DNA from: Mucilaginibacter sabulilitoris
GTDB lineage: Bacteria > Bacteroidota > Bacteroidia > Sphingobacteriales > Sphingobacteriaceae
DNA: 64,000 bases
Direction of reading: 5' to 3'
Assembly: GCF_034262375.1 (NCBI RefSeq)
Contig: NZ_CP139558.1
Location: forward strand, 682,001-746,000
The notes beneath the pieces were generated by a model that saw nothing but the letters and a program-made list of their open reading frames with translations, ran no database searches and was not told the origin of the DNA. The position numbers were made by a program, and so were the translations under genes. Below, piece by piece: positions 44,027 to 53,118 of this stretch. The stretch's first letter is position 1; the number at the start of each line of letters is the position of its first letter.

Positions 44027-45325
44027 ATGGAAAAGATGCATTTTCATGCAGCGGGCATAGATATAGGCGCCCGTAAGCTATTCGTGGGGCTTGAAAGTCA
44101 GCCGGTTCGTTCGTTTGAAACTTTCACCAGTGATCTGGTATCACTTAAGCATTATTTATTGGAGCATAAAGTAAGTACGGTAGCCATGGAAGCGACAGGA
44201 GTTTACTGGTATGTGCTTTATGATATTCTTTTGGATGCGGGATTAGATGTGTGGCTTGTTGACGGGCGGCAGACACGGCAGTTACCAGGCAGAAAAACAG
44301 ATGTAAAGGATTGCCAGTGGATACAGCAGTTGCATAGCTATGGTTTACTGAACCGCTGTTATGTTTCAGAGGGGCATATCAAAGAATTGCGTAGTTATCA
44401 GCGTCTTCGGGAGGATCACCTTCGGAGTGCGGCCATGCATGTTCAACACATGCAGAAGGCACTGATAGAAATGAATATCCGTTTGCCGGAGGTATTAAGC
44501 CAGGTCCATGGAGTAAGCGGCATGGCGTTGATCGATGCGATACTGCAGGGTGAGCGTGATCCTGCTAAGTTGTTTTCACTGTGCCATAAAAAGATCAGGG
44601 AGAATAAAGGAGAAGAACTATTGAAGGCCTTGCAGGGCCATTATACAGCCCAGGGGCTTTTTGCCTTGGGTCAGGCCTATAAGGGCTATGGTTTTTATCA
44701 GGGTCAGATACAGGAATGCGACAGTCAGATTGATAGTGTTTTACAGCGGATCAACAGGGACAAGAGCCTACCGCCGGGAATAAGCGGCGGGAAACGCAAA
44801 GCGATCCGTCACAACAAACCTGATATCGATAATCTGGGGGATCACTTGTTGAAAATATTTGATGGTAAAGACGCGACCAAACTCCCGGGTATTACAGATT
44901 ACAACTGGTTACAGTTATACACAGAGGTAGGTTCGGATCTTAGCCGATGGCCAAGTGAAAAACATTTCACCAGTTGGCTTGGTTTATCGCCGGGGCATGA
45001 CCGTTCAGGAAAGAAAAACAAAAGTAAAAGCAAGGGTAAGCCGACCGTTGGGCAAATATTCAAACAGATGGCCCATGGATTATTGAACAGCAAGTATATC
45101 GGCTGGGGTTCATTTGCAAGAAGATTAAGGGGTAGAAAAGGCCCCGCGATAGCTATTAAAGCTACAGCCAGAAAACTGGCTGCTCAATACTGGCGTTTAA
45201 TCGTAAAAGGCGCCGACTTTGTAGAGAAGGGCCTTCACTCGTATGAGAACATTCTTAAAGAACAGAAACAAAGGCGATTAGAAAGACTCGCCCTTGAATT
45301 AAATATGGAACTTGTGCCTGCTTAA
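44027..45325 (+). CDS. IS110-family transposase (DEDD recombinase)
   Basis: A 432-residue transposase. The N-terminal RuvC-like DEDD domain shows Asp12 in AGIDIGARK, Glu in VAMEATGVYWY, and the Asp pair in GRKTDVKDCQW. The C-terminal Transposase_20 domain contains LPGITDYNWLQLYTEVGSDLS and the serine-bearing FTSWLGLSPGHDRSGKKNKS. This combination is unique to IS110 and IS1111 elements. The frame is intact, so the element may be active. Base use does not differ obviously from its neighbours. Confidence 0.95.
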   Translation: MEKMHFHAAGIDIGARKLFVGLESQPVRSFETFTSDLVSLKHYLLEHKVSTVAMEATGVYWYVLYDILLDAGLDVWLVDGRQTRQLPGRKTDVKDCQWIQQLHSYGLLNRCYVSEGHIKELRSYQRLREDHLRSAAMHVQHMQKALIEMNIRLPEVLSQVHGVSGMALIDAILQGERDPAKLFSLCHKKIRENKGEELLKALQGHYTAQGLFALGQAYKGYGFYQGQIQECDSQIDSVLQRINRDKSLPPGISGGKRKAIRHNKPDIDNLGDHLLKIFDGKDATKLPGITDYNWLQLYTEVGSDLSRWPSEKHFTSWLGLSPGHDRSGKKNKSKSKGKPTVGQIFKQMAHGLLNSKYIGWGSFARRLRGRKGPAIAIKATARKLAAQYWRLIVKGADFVEKGLHSYENILKEQKQRRLERLALELNMELVPA

Positions 45326-45344
45326 ATTATTATGTCATGGGTAG

Positions 45345-45406
45345 CTCGTCGAAGCATGATGAGCATGGCCTCTGTGCTCGAGTCTTCGACAAGCTCAGAC
45401 TGACAG
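45345..45406. repeat. Right fragment of the interrupted family A REP
   Basis: CTCGTCGAAGCATGATGAGC ... GAGTCTTCGACAAGCTCAGA and CTGACAG complete the palindrome whose left end lies at 43794-43806. Confidence 0.75.
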
Positions 45407-45430
45407 GCCTTTACACCTTGAAGATCGAAT

Positions 45431-45512
45431 ACATGATGAGTTGGCATAACAAAGAATCTGTTATACGCCTGTTATATGTGCAATAGATCCTTCGCTATGC
45501 TTAGGATGACTG
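45431..45512. repeat. Degenerate family A-like repeat
   Basis: ATGATGAGTTGGCATAAC ... AGATCCTTCGCTATGCTTAG and GATGACTG. It lies between the IS and the end of the ABC ATPase gene. Confidence 0.5.
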
Positions 45513-45531
45513 TTACGTTAACAACAACGGA

Positions 45532-46284
45532 CTAATGATTTTCTTCTTTATCAATACTGACGTTGACTGTCCCGGCGCTCACAGTTTGCCCAACACCAAA
45601 ATAATCTTCCAGTTCGTTTAATGTTGATGAGCTGGTGGCAATGTCTTTAATAATAATGCCCCTTTCCATTAGTAAAATGCGTTCGCACACATCGGTAATG
45701 TGGTTAAGGTCATGACTGGAAACTATGGTAGTAATGCCCTGGCTCCGGTTTGCCTCTTTCAGCATATTTTTAAGCCTGAACTGCGTGCTTGGGTCAATAT
45801 TGGCAAAGGGTTCATCAAGCATCAGCAATTGCGGGTTTTGCAGCAGGCATGAGGCTACGCCAACCTTACACTGGTTCCCTTTGGAAAGATCACGGATGTA
45901 TTTACCCCGGTTTAATATTTCATCATTAAAAAAATCGCCCAGTTTGGTTAAAGTTTCGTCAACCTGTGCGCGGCTTTGCTGGTGCAGGCCGCCTACAAAG
46001 TACATGTATTCCTCGGGGGTAAGGTAGTCTATTAAAAAGCCTTCATCCAGATATGAAGCCGTGTAGCTTTTCCAATTTTCGTGCCCCGCAACCACCTCTC
46101 CGTTTGATAGTACCTCACCGCTTTCGGGGCGTATCAGGTCAAGGATCATGCGGAAAAGTGTGGTTTTGCCTGCGCCATTATTACCTACCAGGCCAACACT
46201 TTCGCCCTTCCGTATTTCCAGATGTGGTATATCAACAACGGTAATGCCGTTATAAATTTTTTTAAGACTCTTTATTTCAATCAT
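45532..46284 (-). CDS. ABC transporter ATP-binding protein
   Basis: A 250-residue ATPase with Walker A GLVGNNGAGKTT near residue 36, signature LSKGNQCKVG near 130, Walker B LLMLDEPFANID and the switch His in VVSSHDLNH. It is in the exporter/gliding-type class typically paired with DUF5687 permeases. Its ATG is 1 bp from the stop of the permease gene, so the two are co-expressed. The substrate is unknown. Confidence 0.9.
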   Translation of the reverse strand: MIEIKSLKKIYNGITVVDIPHLEIRKGESVGLVGNNGAGKTTLFRMILDLIRPESGEVLSNGEVVAGHENWKSYTASYLDEGFLIDYLTPEEYMYFVGGLHQQSRAQVDETLTKLGDFFNDEILNRGKYIRDLSKGNQCKVGVASCLLQNPQLLMLDEPFANIDPSTQFRLKNMLKEANRSQGITTIVSSHDLNHITDVCERILLMERGIIIKDIATSSSTLNELEDYFGVGQTVSAGTVNVSIDKEENH

Positions 46285-46285
46285 A

Positions 46286-47761
46286 TTATTTGTTTCTAAA
46301 GCCTTCGGCTATTTGGTACCGTTTGGTGTAAAAATCTGCTTCCAACTGTTTTATCCAATAGTTGCGGGTGAGTATAAATATTATTGCTAATCCGGCTAAT
46401 ACCGCCAGACCGATGTCCTGATGTTTAAAAAGTGCAAATGGTCCGTAAAAAATATAAGGCGCAATTAAAAGCGGGAATGTTAGCAACAGTTGTGTAGCGC
46501 CAACGCCTTCCCAGTTAAACGATGCGCTTTTTGACAGATCAATACGCCTGAAATTGCGGTTGGCGAAAAACAGCATGATGGTGGTATTGATCCCAATGTT
46601 CCACAGGTACATGATTAAATGGGTTATTAGTATCCGCCAGCCAAAGTATACATAAGGTGTGCTTAACAAAAAAGCAATTGTTGACACCATGGTAAAAAGC
46701 AAATACTTGGCTTTTAAAAAATCGGTAAAGCTTATTTTACTTACCAGTAAGCCATCAAAGTGCGAGCCCTGCCAGCTAAACATGAATTGTCCGTAGTTGA
46801 TAATAAATATCCCCGTCATGAACATGCCTGCAAAAACCGCCCAGTTTTTATTGAGTAGCGGATTCGTGTAAAATATCAACCCGTAGAACATAAAGAACAA
46901 ACCCATAATAAGCGCGGAACGGGGGCGTTTGTTGCGCAGCACAAGCTTGATCTCATTGGCTGCCAGATCGCCTACTGCGCCAAAGTGGGCAAGGAAAGGA
47001 ATGTCGGTACTGCTTTTATCTTTTTGTATTTTATGCGCGGTAAGCTCTTCGAGATAAAGGTTTTGTTTGAGATATAGAAAGTTAAAATAATACATAACAA
47101 TGCCTAATGCCAATGGTATTATAGCAAAAGCCGGATTTGAAATTATGCGCCCGAAGAAAGCGTACGAAATATCGTGGAGAGAATAAAAGTGCCATCGGAA
47201 ATCGCACGTGGTAATCAGAATTAAAATAGCAGCCGCTATCAGGAATATCCATCCGTTCAGGTTCGACTTTCTTTTGATGTACAGCGAGAGGTAATTATTA
47301 AAAACCGTGAGCCCAGCAATGGCAACAACAAAGGCAAATGCAACGAGTAAACCCGAGTCTGTAATTATAATTTTAAAAACAAAGGGCAGAAAAAGGATGA
47401 ATGGCCAAAGATTAAACATAGAGAAAACCGCCGTTATGGCCAGATAACGAACCAGAGTATTACGTTTAATGGGTAAATGCAAATAAGGTTGTACCCGAAG
47501 GGTTGGTAACTCCTGTAATTGCAGCCGAAACAGCAGATCGAACAGGAAATAGACGAGGATTATACCGCAGAATGACTTTACCAGATCGTCATCCGGAAAA
47601 ATACCTTCCAGCATTTTATCTAAAAAAATACCAACGGCTAATACGTTAAGAAACAGGTAAAGTATCAAAATGCCCATCACCACACGTATGGCTATGCTTT
47701 TACCCGTATTTTTTGACCGCCAGAAGGCTTTTAACTCGTGCCTGATAAAAGTAGATATCAT
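46286..47761 (-). CDS. DUF5687 family membrane permease
   Basis: A 491-residue polytopic membrane protein with about 12 hydrophobic segments. The start MISTFIRHELKAFWRSKN and LQLQELPTLRVQPYLHLPI are typical of DUF5687, a Bacteroidetes family encoded with an ABC ATPase and assumed to be its membrane partner. A TATATTTG box on the minus strand (47861-47854) lies about 93 bp upstream of the ATG. The 244-bp gap upstream (47762-48005) shows no other feature. Confidence 0.85.
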   Translation of the reverse strand: MISTFIRHELKAFWRSKNTGKSIAIRVVMGILILYLFLNVLAVGIFLDKMLEGIFPDDDLVKSFCGIILVYFLFDLLFRLQLQELPTLRVQPYLHLPIKRNTLVRYLAITAVFSMFNLWPFILFLPFVFKIIITDSGLLVAFAFVVAIAGLTVFNNYLSLYIKRKSNLNGWIFLIAAAILILITTCDFRWHFYSLHDISYAFFGRIISNPAFAIIPLALGIVMYYFNFLYLKQNLYLEELTAHKIQKDKSSTDIPFLAHFGAVGDLAANEIKLVLRNKRPRSALIMGLFFMFYGLIFYTNPLLNKNWAVFAGMFMTGIFIINYGQFMFSWQGSHFDGLLVSKISFTDFLKAKYLLFTMVSTIAFLLSTPYVYFGWRILITHLIMYLWNIGINTTIMLFFANRNFRRIDLSKSASFNWEGVGATQLLLTFPLLIAPYIFYGPFALFKHQDIGLAVLAGLAIIFILTRNYWIKQLEADFYTKRYQIAEGFRNK

Positions 47762-47853
47762 GTGCTGCCTTAAATATTAGTTTTGGTTGAAGGTAATGAA
47801 ACTGGAGCCGAGTATCAAGTAATTGGCATCTTGTACACTTTTATCCCTGTTTT

Positions 47854-47861
47854 CAAATATA
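47854..47861 (-). promoter_or_regulatory. TATATTTG box upstream of the DUF5687/ABC operon
   Basis: An exact TAnnTTTG match on the minus strand in an AT-rich gap; the -33 element is not clear. Confidence 0.4.
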
Positions 47862-48005
47862 ATAAGTATAGGCGATAAAGGAGATGATAGTGTTTTGTCA
47901 GTAGGGCTATTTATTAAATTGTTGATTATTAGGTGTTTATGTGTGTTCGTGGTCGTTCACGGCGGTATGAACGTGAACAAAAGATGCTCACTACCTGATA
48001 TTTCT

Positions 48006-49286
48006 CTAATACTTATATCTGTCGCCCCAGAGTTTCCGTAACTTTTCTTTTGATTCATTTTCGCGGGCATTGTTACCCGGCTGGTAAATTTGAGCTCCTT
48101 TAATGGCATCGGGTAAAAAATCGAGCTCGGTAAAATTGCCTTCATAACTGTGGGCATATTTATAGTCTTTACCATAACCTATATTTTTCATGAATTTGGT
48201 TGGCGCGTTACGCAGGTGCAGCGGAACGGGCAGGTCGCCGGTTTGGCGTACCAATGCAATGGCCGCACCAATTGCCGTTGTTGCCGAATTGCTTTTGGCC
48301 GATGTGGCCAGGTAAATGGCTGTTTGCGATAATATGAGCTGCGATTCGGGCATACCGATCTTATTCACTGCTTCAAAACAGCTTTGTGCCAATAACAGAG
48401 CATTAGGGTTGGCATTACCAATATCTTCAGATGCCAGGATCAGCATACGGCGGGCTATAAACAGCGGATCTTCGCCACCAACTATCATACGCGCCAGCCA
48501 GTACACCGCTCCGTTGGGATCTGAACCCCGCATAGACTTGATAAAGGCCGAAATAATATCATAATGCTGCTCGCCGGTTTTATCGTACAGGGCCATGTTT
48601 TGCTGCACATGTTCCAATACCACCTCATCGGTTAAAACTATTTCGGGAGTGTCAAAGGCGTTTACCAGCAATTCAAAAATATTGAGCAGCTTACGTGCAT
48701 CACCGCCTGAAAGGCGGAGCAGCGCCTCATAGTCCTTAATGATGATGTTTTTATCCTGAAGCACCACATCTTCCTTCATGGCCTTATCAAGCAGATTTAT
48801 AAGATCTTCCTCTGCCAGCGACTGCAGGATATACACCTGGCAACGTGATAGTAAAGCGGATATTACCTCGAAGGAAGGGTTTTCTGTAGTAGCGCCAATA
48901 AGTGTTACGATGCCTCGCTCCACAGCGCCCAGTAAGGAATCTTGCTGCGATTTAGAAAAACGATGGATTTCATCAATAAACAATATGGGCAGTGTTTCGC
49001 CTTGTTCTTTTAATAGTGATGCTTTTTCAATTACCTCCCGCACATCTTTAACCCCTGAGTTGATAGCGCTCAGCGCAAAGAATGGCCGGAATAATGATTG
49101 AGAAATAATATAAGCCAGTGTGGTTTTACCCACCCCCGGGGGCCCCCAGAATAACATAGACGGCAACGAGCCCGACTCAATGGCTTTGCGTAATACAGCG
49201 CCCGGGCCAACAAGATGTTTTTGCCCCACGTAATCGTCGAGTGATTTTGGGCGCATACGTTCGGCTAAAGGAGGCAGATTGTTCAT
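48006..49286 (-). CDS. rarA: Replication-associated recombination protein A (RarA/MgsA)
   Basis: A 426-residue AAA+ ATPase of the clamp-loader clade. The start is LAERMRPKSLDDYVGQKHLV. Walker A is WGPPGVGKTT near residue 49, Walker B ILFIDEIHRFSKSQQD, sensor 1 LIGATTENPSFEV. The C-terminal tetramerisation part holds SAFIKSMRGSDPNGAVYWLA and EDIGNANP. RarA acts at stalled replication forks. The length is normal. Confidence 0.95.
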   Translation of the reverse strand: MNNLPPLAERMRPKSLDDYVGQKHLVGPGAVLRKAIESGSLPSMLFWGPPGVGKTTLAYIISQSLFRPFFALSAINSGVKDVREVIEKASLLKEQGETLPILFIDEIHRFSKSQQDSLLGAVERGIVTLIGATTENPSFEVISALLSRCQVYILQSLAEEDLINLLDKAMKEDVVLQDKNIIIKDYEALLRLSGGDARKLLNIFELLVNAFDTPEIVLTDEVVLEHVQQNMALYDKTGEQHYDIISAFIKSMRGSDPNGAVYWLARMIVGGEDPLFIARRMLILASEDIGNANPNALLLAQSCFEAVNKIGMPESQLILSQTAIYLATSAKSNSATTAIGAAIALVRQTGDLPVPLHLRNAPTKFMKNIGYGKDYKYAHSYEGNFTELDFLPDAIKGAQIYQPGNNARENESKEKLRKLWGDRYKY

Positions 49287-49359
49287 ATTGGTAAAATTCA
49301 GAAAACAAAACGCTAAATCCTAAAAAAATTAGTAATTTATCGGCGCTAACTATTCTACA

Positions 49360-49457
49360 CGTCATTGCAAGGCACGAAGCAATCTCTAAGCTATACAGAA
49401 CTGACTTTGCATATTTGATCTGCTTTTGTGAAGATTGCTTCGTGCCTCGCAATGACG
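49360..49457. repeat. 98-bp MITE-like inverted repeat, family E
   Basis: The terminal arms 49360-49385 and 49432-49457 are 26 bp and differ by one base; the arm core is GGCACGAAGCAATCT. It is a compact palindromic element between the divergent rarA and glycosylase genes. Confidence 0.8.
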
Positions 49458-49485
49458 AACTTTTAATATAGTGAATAACAACCTT

Positions 49486-50139
49486 ATGATTAAACAGTTT
49501 AACCAATCCAACTACCGATCTATTTGTGATGAACTTGCTTCGGCCGATGCGGATCTGGCTGATATCATCGACACGTATGGTTATCCGCCATTATGGTCAA
49601 GACCAAATACTTTTGAAACACTGGTACACATTATTCTGGAGCAACAGGTGTCATTGGCATCGGCACTTTCGGCGTTGAATAAGTTAAAGGAATATATACA
49701 AGAAATTACCCCGGCAAGGGTACTGCTGCTTACCGATGAAGAATTCAAGACCTGCTATTTCAGCCGTCAAAAAACAATATATACCAAGTACCTGGCCGAA
49801 GCGATCATCAGCGGACAGATCAACCTTAAAGAGTTAGAGCAATTGCCGGATGATGTAATTCGCGCCAAACTGACTGCCCTGAAAGGTATAGGTAACTGGA
49901 CTGCTGATGTGTACCTGATGTTTGTGCTGCAGCACGCCGATATTTTCCCCATTGGTGACCTGGCAGCGGTAAATGCCCTTAAAAGGGTAAAAAAATTACC
50001 AAAAGAAACTACACGGGAAGAGCTTATTGACATAGCCAGGCAATGGGCGCCGTACCGTACCATAGCGAGTATGTTGCTGTGGCATTATTACCTTGCCTCA
50101 CCTAAATCCTCTCCGAAGGAGAGGACTTTAAAAAAATAA
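49486..50139 (+). CDS. DNA-3-methyladenine glycosylase II-like protein
   Basis: A 217-residue protein of the AlkA-type HhH-GPD superfamily. HILEQQVSLASALSAL near residue 45; the helix-hairpin-helix LTALKGIGNWTADVYLMFVL; and the catalytic Asp in FPIGDLAAV. It removes alkylated bases. A GTG at 49471 would add five residues. The C-terminal residues (about 204-217, ASPKSSPKERTLKK) are encoded by a family B palindrome, so the original end was probably just before. Confidence 0.85.
   Translation: MIKQFNQSNYRSICDELASADADLADIIDTYGYPPLWSRPNTFETLVHIILEQQVSLASALSALNKLKEYIQEITPARVLLLTDEEFKTCYFSRQKTIYTKYLAEAIISGQINLKELEQLPDDVIRAKLTALKGIGNWTADVYLMFVLQHADIFPIGDLAAVNALKRVKKLPKETTREELIDIARQWAPYRTIASMLLWHYYLASPKSSPKERTLKK
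50094..50134. repeat. Family B palindrome inside the glycosylase 3' end
   Basis: CCTCACCTAAATCCTCTCCG and AAGGAGAGGACTTT form a hairpin within the last codons of the glycosylase gene. The same element, in reverse, forms the end of the exonuclease gene near 59340. Confidence 0.75.
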
Positions 50140-50144
50140 TTTAA

Positions 50145-50193
50145 CTTCAAACCTTGTCATCCTGAGCGGAGTGAAGGATGACAAGGTTTGAAG
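50145..50193. terminator. Perfect 18-bp stem hairpin between convergent genes
   Basis: CTTCAAACCTTGTCATCC (50145-50162) and GGATGACAAGGTTTGAAG (50176-50193) are exact complements with a 13-nt loop (TGAGCGGAGTGAA). It contains a short form of the family A core. It may stop transcription from both the glycosylase and cphA genes. Confidence 0.6.
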
Positions 50194-50219
50194 CAAGCAT
50201 AAATATGCTAATCAAGAAA

Positions 50220-50249
50220 CTCCCCCTTTAGGGGGCTTGGGGGCTAAAC
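50220..50249. repeat. Family B palindrome carrying the cphA stop codon
   Basis: CTCCCCCTTTAGGGGGCTTG then GGGGCTAAAC. The cphA stop codon (complement of CTA at 50244-50246) is part of the element. Confidence 0.75.
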
Positions 50250-52871
50250 GTTGAACAAACCATTCCTCTCCTGTTCCTGGTAGTTTTGGACGGTTTCAAT
50301 GGCGTTATCTATTACATCGCTCAGGGCAGTGATAAAAGTGCCGGGTTTAGCTAAACTCATGGCATGTTTTATGGCATCCACTTCTTTAGGTATCACCTCC
50401 ACACCCTTGTCAGGGTCAACAGAACGGATACCTTCTGTAAGCAGACTGATAATATTTTCGGCAGTGCGGCCGCGCAGGTGTTTTTCCTGCCTCAGGATGA
50501 TGTAATCAAACATCTCGGCTGATATTTTGCCCAGCTCACGAATATCATCGTCGCGCCTGTCGCCAGTGCCGGCTATAATGCCAATCTTTAAAGGCGAATC
50601 AATATGTTTCAAGAACTCCTTGATACCGTTATAACCATCAGGGTTGTGGGCAAAATCAATCATGAAACGGAAATCCCTGAACTCGAAAATGTTCATACGT
50701 CCCGGCGTTTGTGCTGCCGACGGAATAAAGGTTTCCAGTGACATTTTAATATCCTCAGTTTTAAATCCCCATAAAAACGAGGCAAGTGTGGCGGCCAATA
50801 CGTTTTCAATCATAAAGGGCACAGTGCCGCCAAAGGTTAACGGAATCAGGATAGTGCGTTGTACGCGTATTTTCCAGTCGCCTTTTTGTATGGTGATAAA
50901 ACCGTTTTCACAAATGGCGGCAATACCACCCTTACGGCAATGCGATTTAATAATTGGGTTATTTTCATTCAAACTGAAATAGGCGATATTACAATCGGCC
51001 TTGTTACCAATGCGTACACAATGCTCATTATCGGCATTTAAAACACCCCAGCCATCTTTTTTTACGGAGTTAAGTACCACGCTTTTTACCCTCGCCAAAT
51101 CATCCAGACTATGAATATCGGCCAGACCCAAATGATCTTCCTGAATATTAGTTACCACACCTATATCACAAAAGCCAAAGCCTAAACCTGAGCGCAGGAT
51201 GCCGCCACGGGCGGTTTCCAGTACGGCAAAATCAACCGTAGGATCTTTCAATATAAACTCGCTGCTTACCGGGCCGGTAGTATCGCCCTTGAGCATCATG
51301 TTATTCTGCACGTAAATACCATCAGATGTGGTAAAACCTACCCGGTGGCCATTGTTTTTTACAATGTGAGCGATAAGGCGGGTTGTCGTTGTTTTACCAT
51401 TAGTACCGGTAATGGCAATGATCGGTATCCGGGCCGATTTACCGGTTGGGTAAAGCATATCCAGCACATGCCCGGCAACGTTGCGTGGCAAACCCTCGCT
51501 TGGTGCTATGTGCATCCGGAAACCCGGTGCCGCGTTAACCTCCAGCACCACTCCGCCGTTTTCTGTAAGTGGCTCGGTCAGGTTTTCGGCCATAATATCA
51601 ATACCGCAAATATCCAGACCAATAATTTTTGAGATCCGTTCGCAAATGAAAATGTTTTGCGGGTGTATATGGTCAGTAACATCAACAGATGTGCCGCCGG
51701 TGCTCAGGTTGGCGGTTGACTTTAAAAATATTTTTTCGCCTTTTTCAGGAATTGTTTCAAGGGTATAACCCATCTTTTCCAGCAGATCAAGCGTGTCACG
51801 GTCAACCGCAATTAATGTAAGCACATTTTCATGTCCGTAGCCACGGCGCGGATCAGCATTTTCCTTGTCTATCAGCTCCTGTATAGTTAATGTGCCATCA
51901 CCAATAACATGGGCAGGGTCGCGAAGGGCAGCAGCCACCATTTTATTGTCAATCACCAGCACCCGGAAATCATAACCCGTAACAAAACGCTCTACTATTA
52001 CCCGGCTTGATATTTTAGCCGCGTGTTCGTAGGCCTCCATGGCAGCTTCTTCGGTTTTTATATTGGTAGATATCCCTCGGCCATGATTACCATTAAGCGG
52101 TTTAAATACCAGCGGGAAACCCACTTTGCGTATAGCTTCGGCCACCCCGCTGGCCGACGAAATAGTAATACCCTTGGCAACAGGTATAGCCTGTTCCTGC
52201 AGCATGCGTTTGGTTTCGTCCTTATTACTGGCAATATCAACGGCAATACTGCTGGTTTTTTCGGTCATGGTAGCGCGGAAACGAACCTGATTTTTACCAT
52301 AGCCCAACTGCACCAATGATTGATTATTGAGCCTGATCCAGGGAATATCGCGGGCAATGGCCTCTTCAACAATAGAGCCGGTGCTCGGCCCGAGGCGGGT
52401 ATTTTCCCGTATCTCACGCATTTGCTGTATATCGGGTTCCAGATCGTAATCTTCTCCTTTAATCAATGCTTCCGTAATGCGTACTGCCGATTCGGCCGCG
52501 AAAACACCAACTTTTTCTTCCAGGTAAGCAAATACTACGTTATATACGCCTTTTGTTTTGGTTTCGCGGGTGCGGCCAAAGCCGGTATCCATGCCGGCCA
52601 GTGTTTGAATTTCGAGTGCTACATGTTCAATAACATGGCCCATCCAGGTGCCTGCAATTACCCGCTGAAAAAAACCTCCGGGTACACCCGGGGAGCAGCG
52701 ATGAGTATAAAGGCTGGGTAGTAGTTTCTCCAGGCGCTCATAAAATCCTTCAATTTCATTTGTGGGCTTATGCTCCATCTCCTGCAGGTCAAGCCGCATT
52801 TGTATTAATTTTTTACGACGGATGCTCCAAATGTTTGGTCCGCGCAATACTTGAATATTCTCGATCTTCAT
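50244..52871 (-). CDS. cphA: Cyanophycin synthetase
   Basis: An 875-residue enzyme that polymerises aspartate and arginine into cyanophycin with ATP. Three parts are visible: the N-terminal domain (1-160, with LRGPNIWSIRRKKLIQMRLD); an ATP-grasp domain (about 215-470; KPLNGNHGRGISTN; EVNAAPGFRMH) that adds Asp; and a Mur-ligase-like domain (about 480-870; P-loop GTNGKT with Lys493; DFAHNPDGYNG; GDRRDDD) that adds Arg. Length fits CphA1 of heterotrophs. It lies back to back with cyanophycinase (53119) and so forms one functional module. The stop codon lies in a repeat. Confidence 0.95.
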   Translation of the reverse strand: MKIENIQVLRGPNIWSIRRKKLIQMRLDLQEMEHKPTNEIEGFYERLEKLLPSLYTHRCSPGVPGGFFQRVIAGTWMGHVIEHVALEIQTLAGMDTGFGRTRETKTKGVYNVVFAYLEEKVGVFAAESAVRITEALIKGEDYDLEPDIQQMREIRENTRLGPSTGSIVEEAIARDIPWIRLNNQSLVQLGYGKNQVRFRATMTEKTSSIAVDIASNKDETKRMLQEQAIPVAKGITISSASGVAEAIRKVGFPLVFKPLNGNHGRGISTNIKTEEAAMEAYEHAAKISSRVIVERFVTGYDFRVLVIDNKMVAAALRDPAHVIGDGTLTIQELIDKENADPRRGYGHENVLTLIAVDRDTLDLLEKMGYTLETIPEKGEKIFLKSTANLSTGGTSVDVTDHIHPQNIFICERISKIIGLDICGIDIMAENLTEPLTENGGVVLEVNAAPGFRMHIAPSEGLPRNVAGHVLDMLYPTGKSARIPIIAITGTNGKTTTTRLIAHIVKNNGHRVGFTTSDGIYVQNNMMLKGDTTGPVSSEFILKDPTVDFAVLETARGGILRSGLGFGFCDIGVVTNIQEDHLGLADIHSLDDLARVKSVVLNSVKKDGWGVLNADNEHCVRIGNKADCNIAYFSLNENNPIIKSHCRKGGIAAICENGFITIQKGDWKIRVQRTILIPLTFGGTVPFMIENVLAATLASFLWGFKTEDIKMSLETFIPSAAQTPGRMNIFEFRDFRFMIDFAHNPDGYNGIKEFLKHIDSPLKIGIIAGTGDRRDDDIRELGKISAEMFDYIILRQEKHLRGRTAENIISLLTEGIRSVDPDKGVEVIPKEVDAIKHAMSLAKPGTFITALSDVIDNAIETVQNYQEQERNGLFNV

Positions 52872-52998
52872 ACCGGCTTAATTTCCTTAAAACTATAAAA
52901 CTTAACAGTGTAAATAAAACTTATAAGGTAAAAAGGCATTAAATGTTCACAACAGTCTGCGTTTGTGCGGGTTTTTATCGTAATTTGTAATTTAAATT

Positions 52999-53104
52999 GG
53001 TTGATTGGGTTGGATTAAGTTGATTAAGTTCAGGATTTGTTAATAAACAGGAAAAGATTTATTAACCCGATGCGCTTGATCCACCCTGATTAACGCCATC
53101 AACT
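52999..53104. repeat. Word-type imperfect palindrome between cphA and cphB
   Basis: The left half repeats GTTGATTGGGTTGGATTAAG-like words and the right half CTTGATCCACCCTGATTAAC-like words. Complementing the right half gives the left with mismatches (GTTGATGG..GTT; GGGTGGATCAAG). It lies in the shared divergent promoter region. Confidence 0.6.
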
Positions 53105-53118
53105 AAATATAAAAAATT

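Larger units (their letters stand above)
43807..45344 (+). mobile_element. IS110-family insertion sequence inserted in a REP-like element
   Basis: The proposed boundaries give a 1538-bp element: 220 nt of non-coding left end, the transposase gene (44027-45325) and 19 nt of right end. Joining bases up to 43806 with bases from 45345 restores a normal family A palindrome (TGTCATGCTGAG then CTCGTCGAAGCATG, compare 32056 and the complement of 26785). A shared AG occurs at both junctions (43805-43806 and 45343-45344). There are no long terminal inverted repeats, as expected for the IS110 group. Boundaries rest on this reconstruction. Confidence 0.75.

Noticed and set aside
52320..52721. Plus-strand 133-codon open frame
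   Set aside because: Antisense to the cphA N-terminal coding region; no start context or family features.
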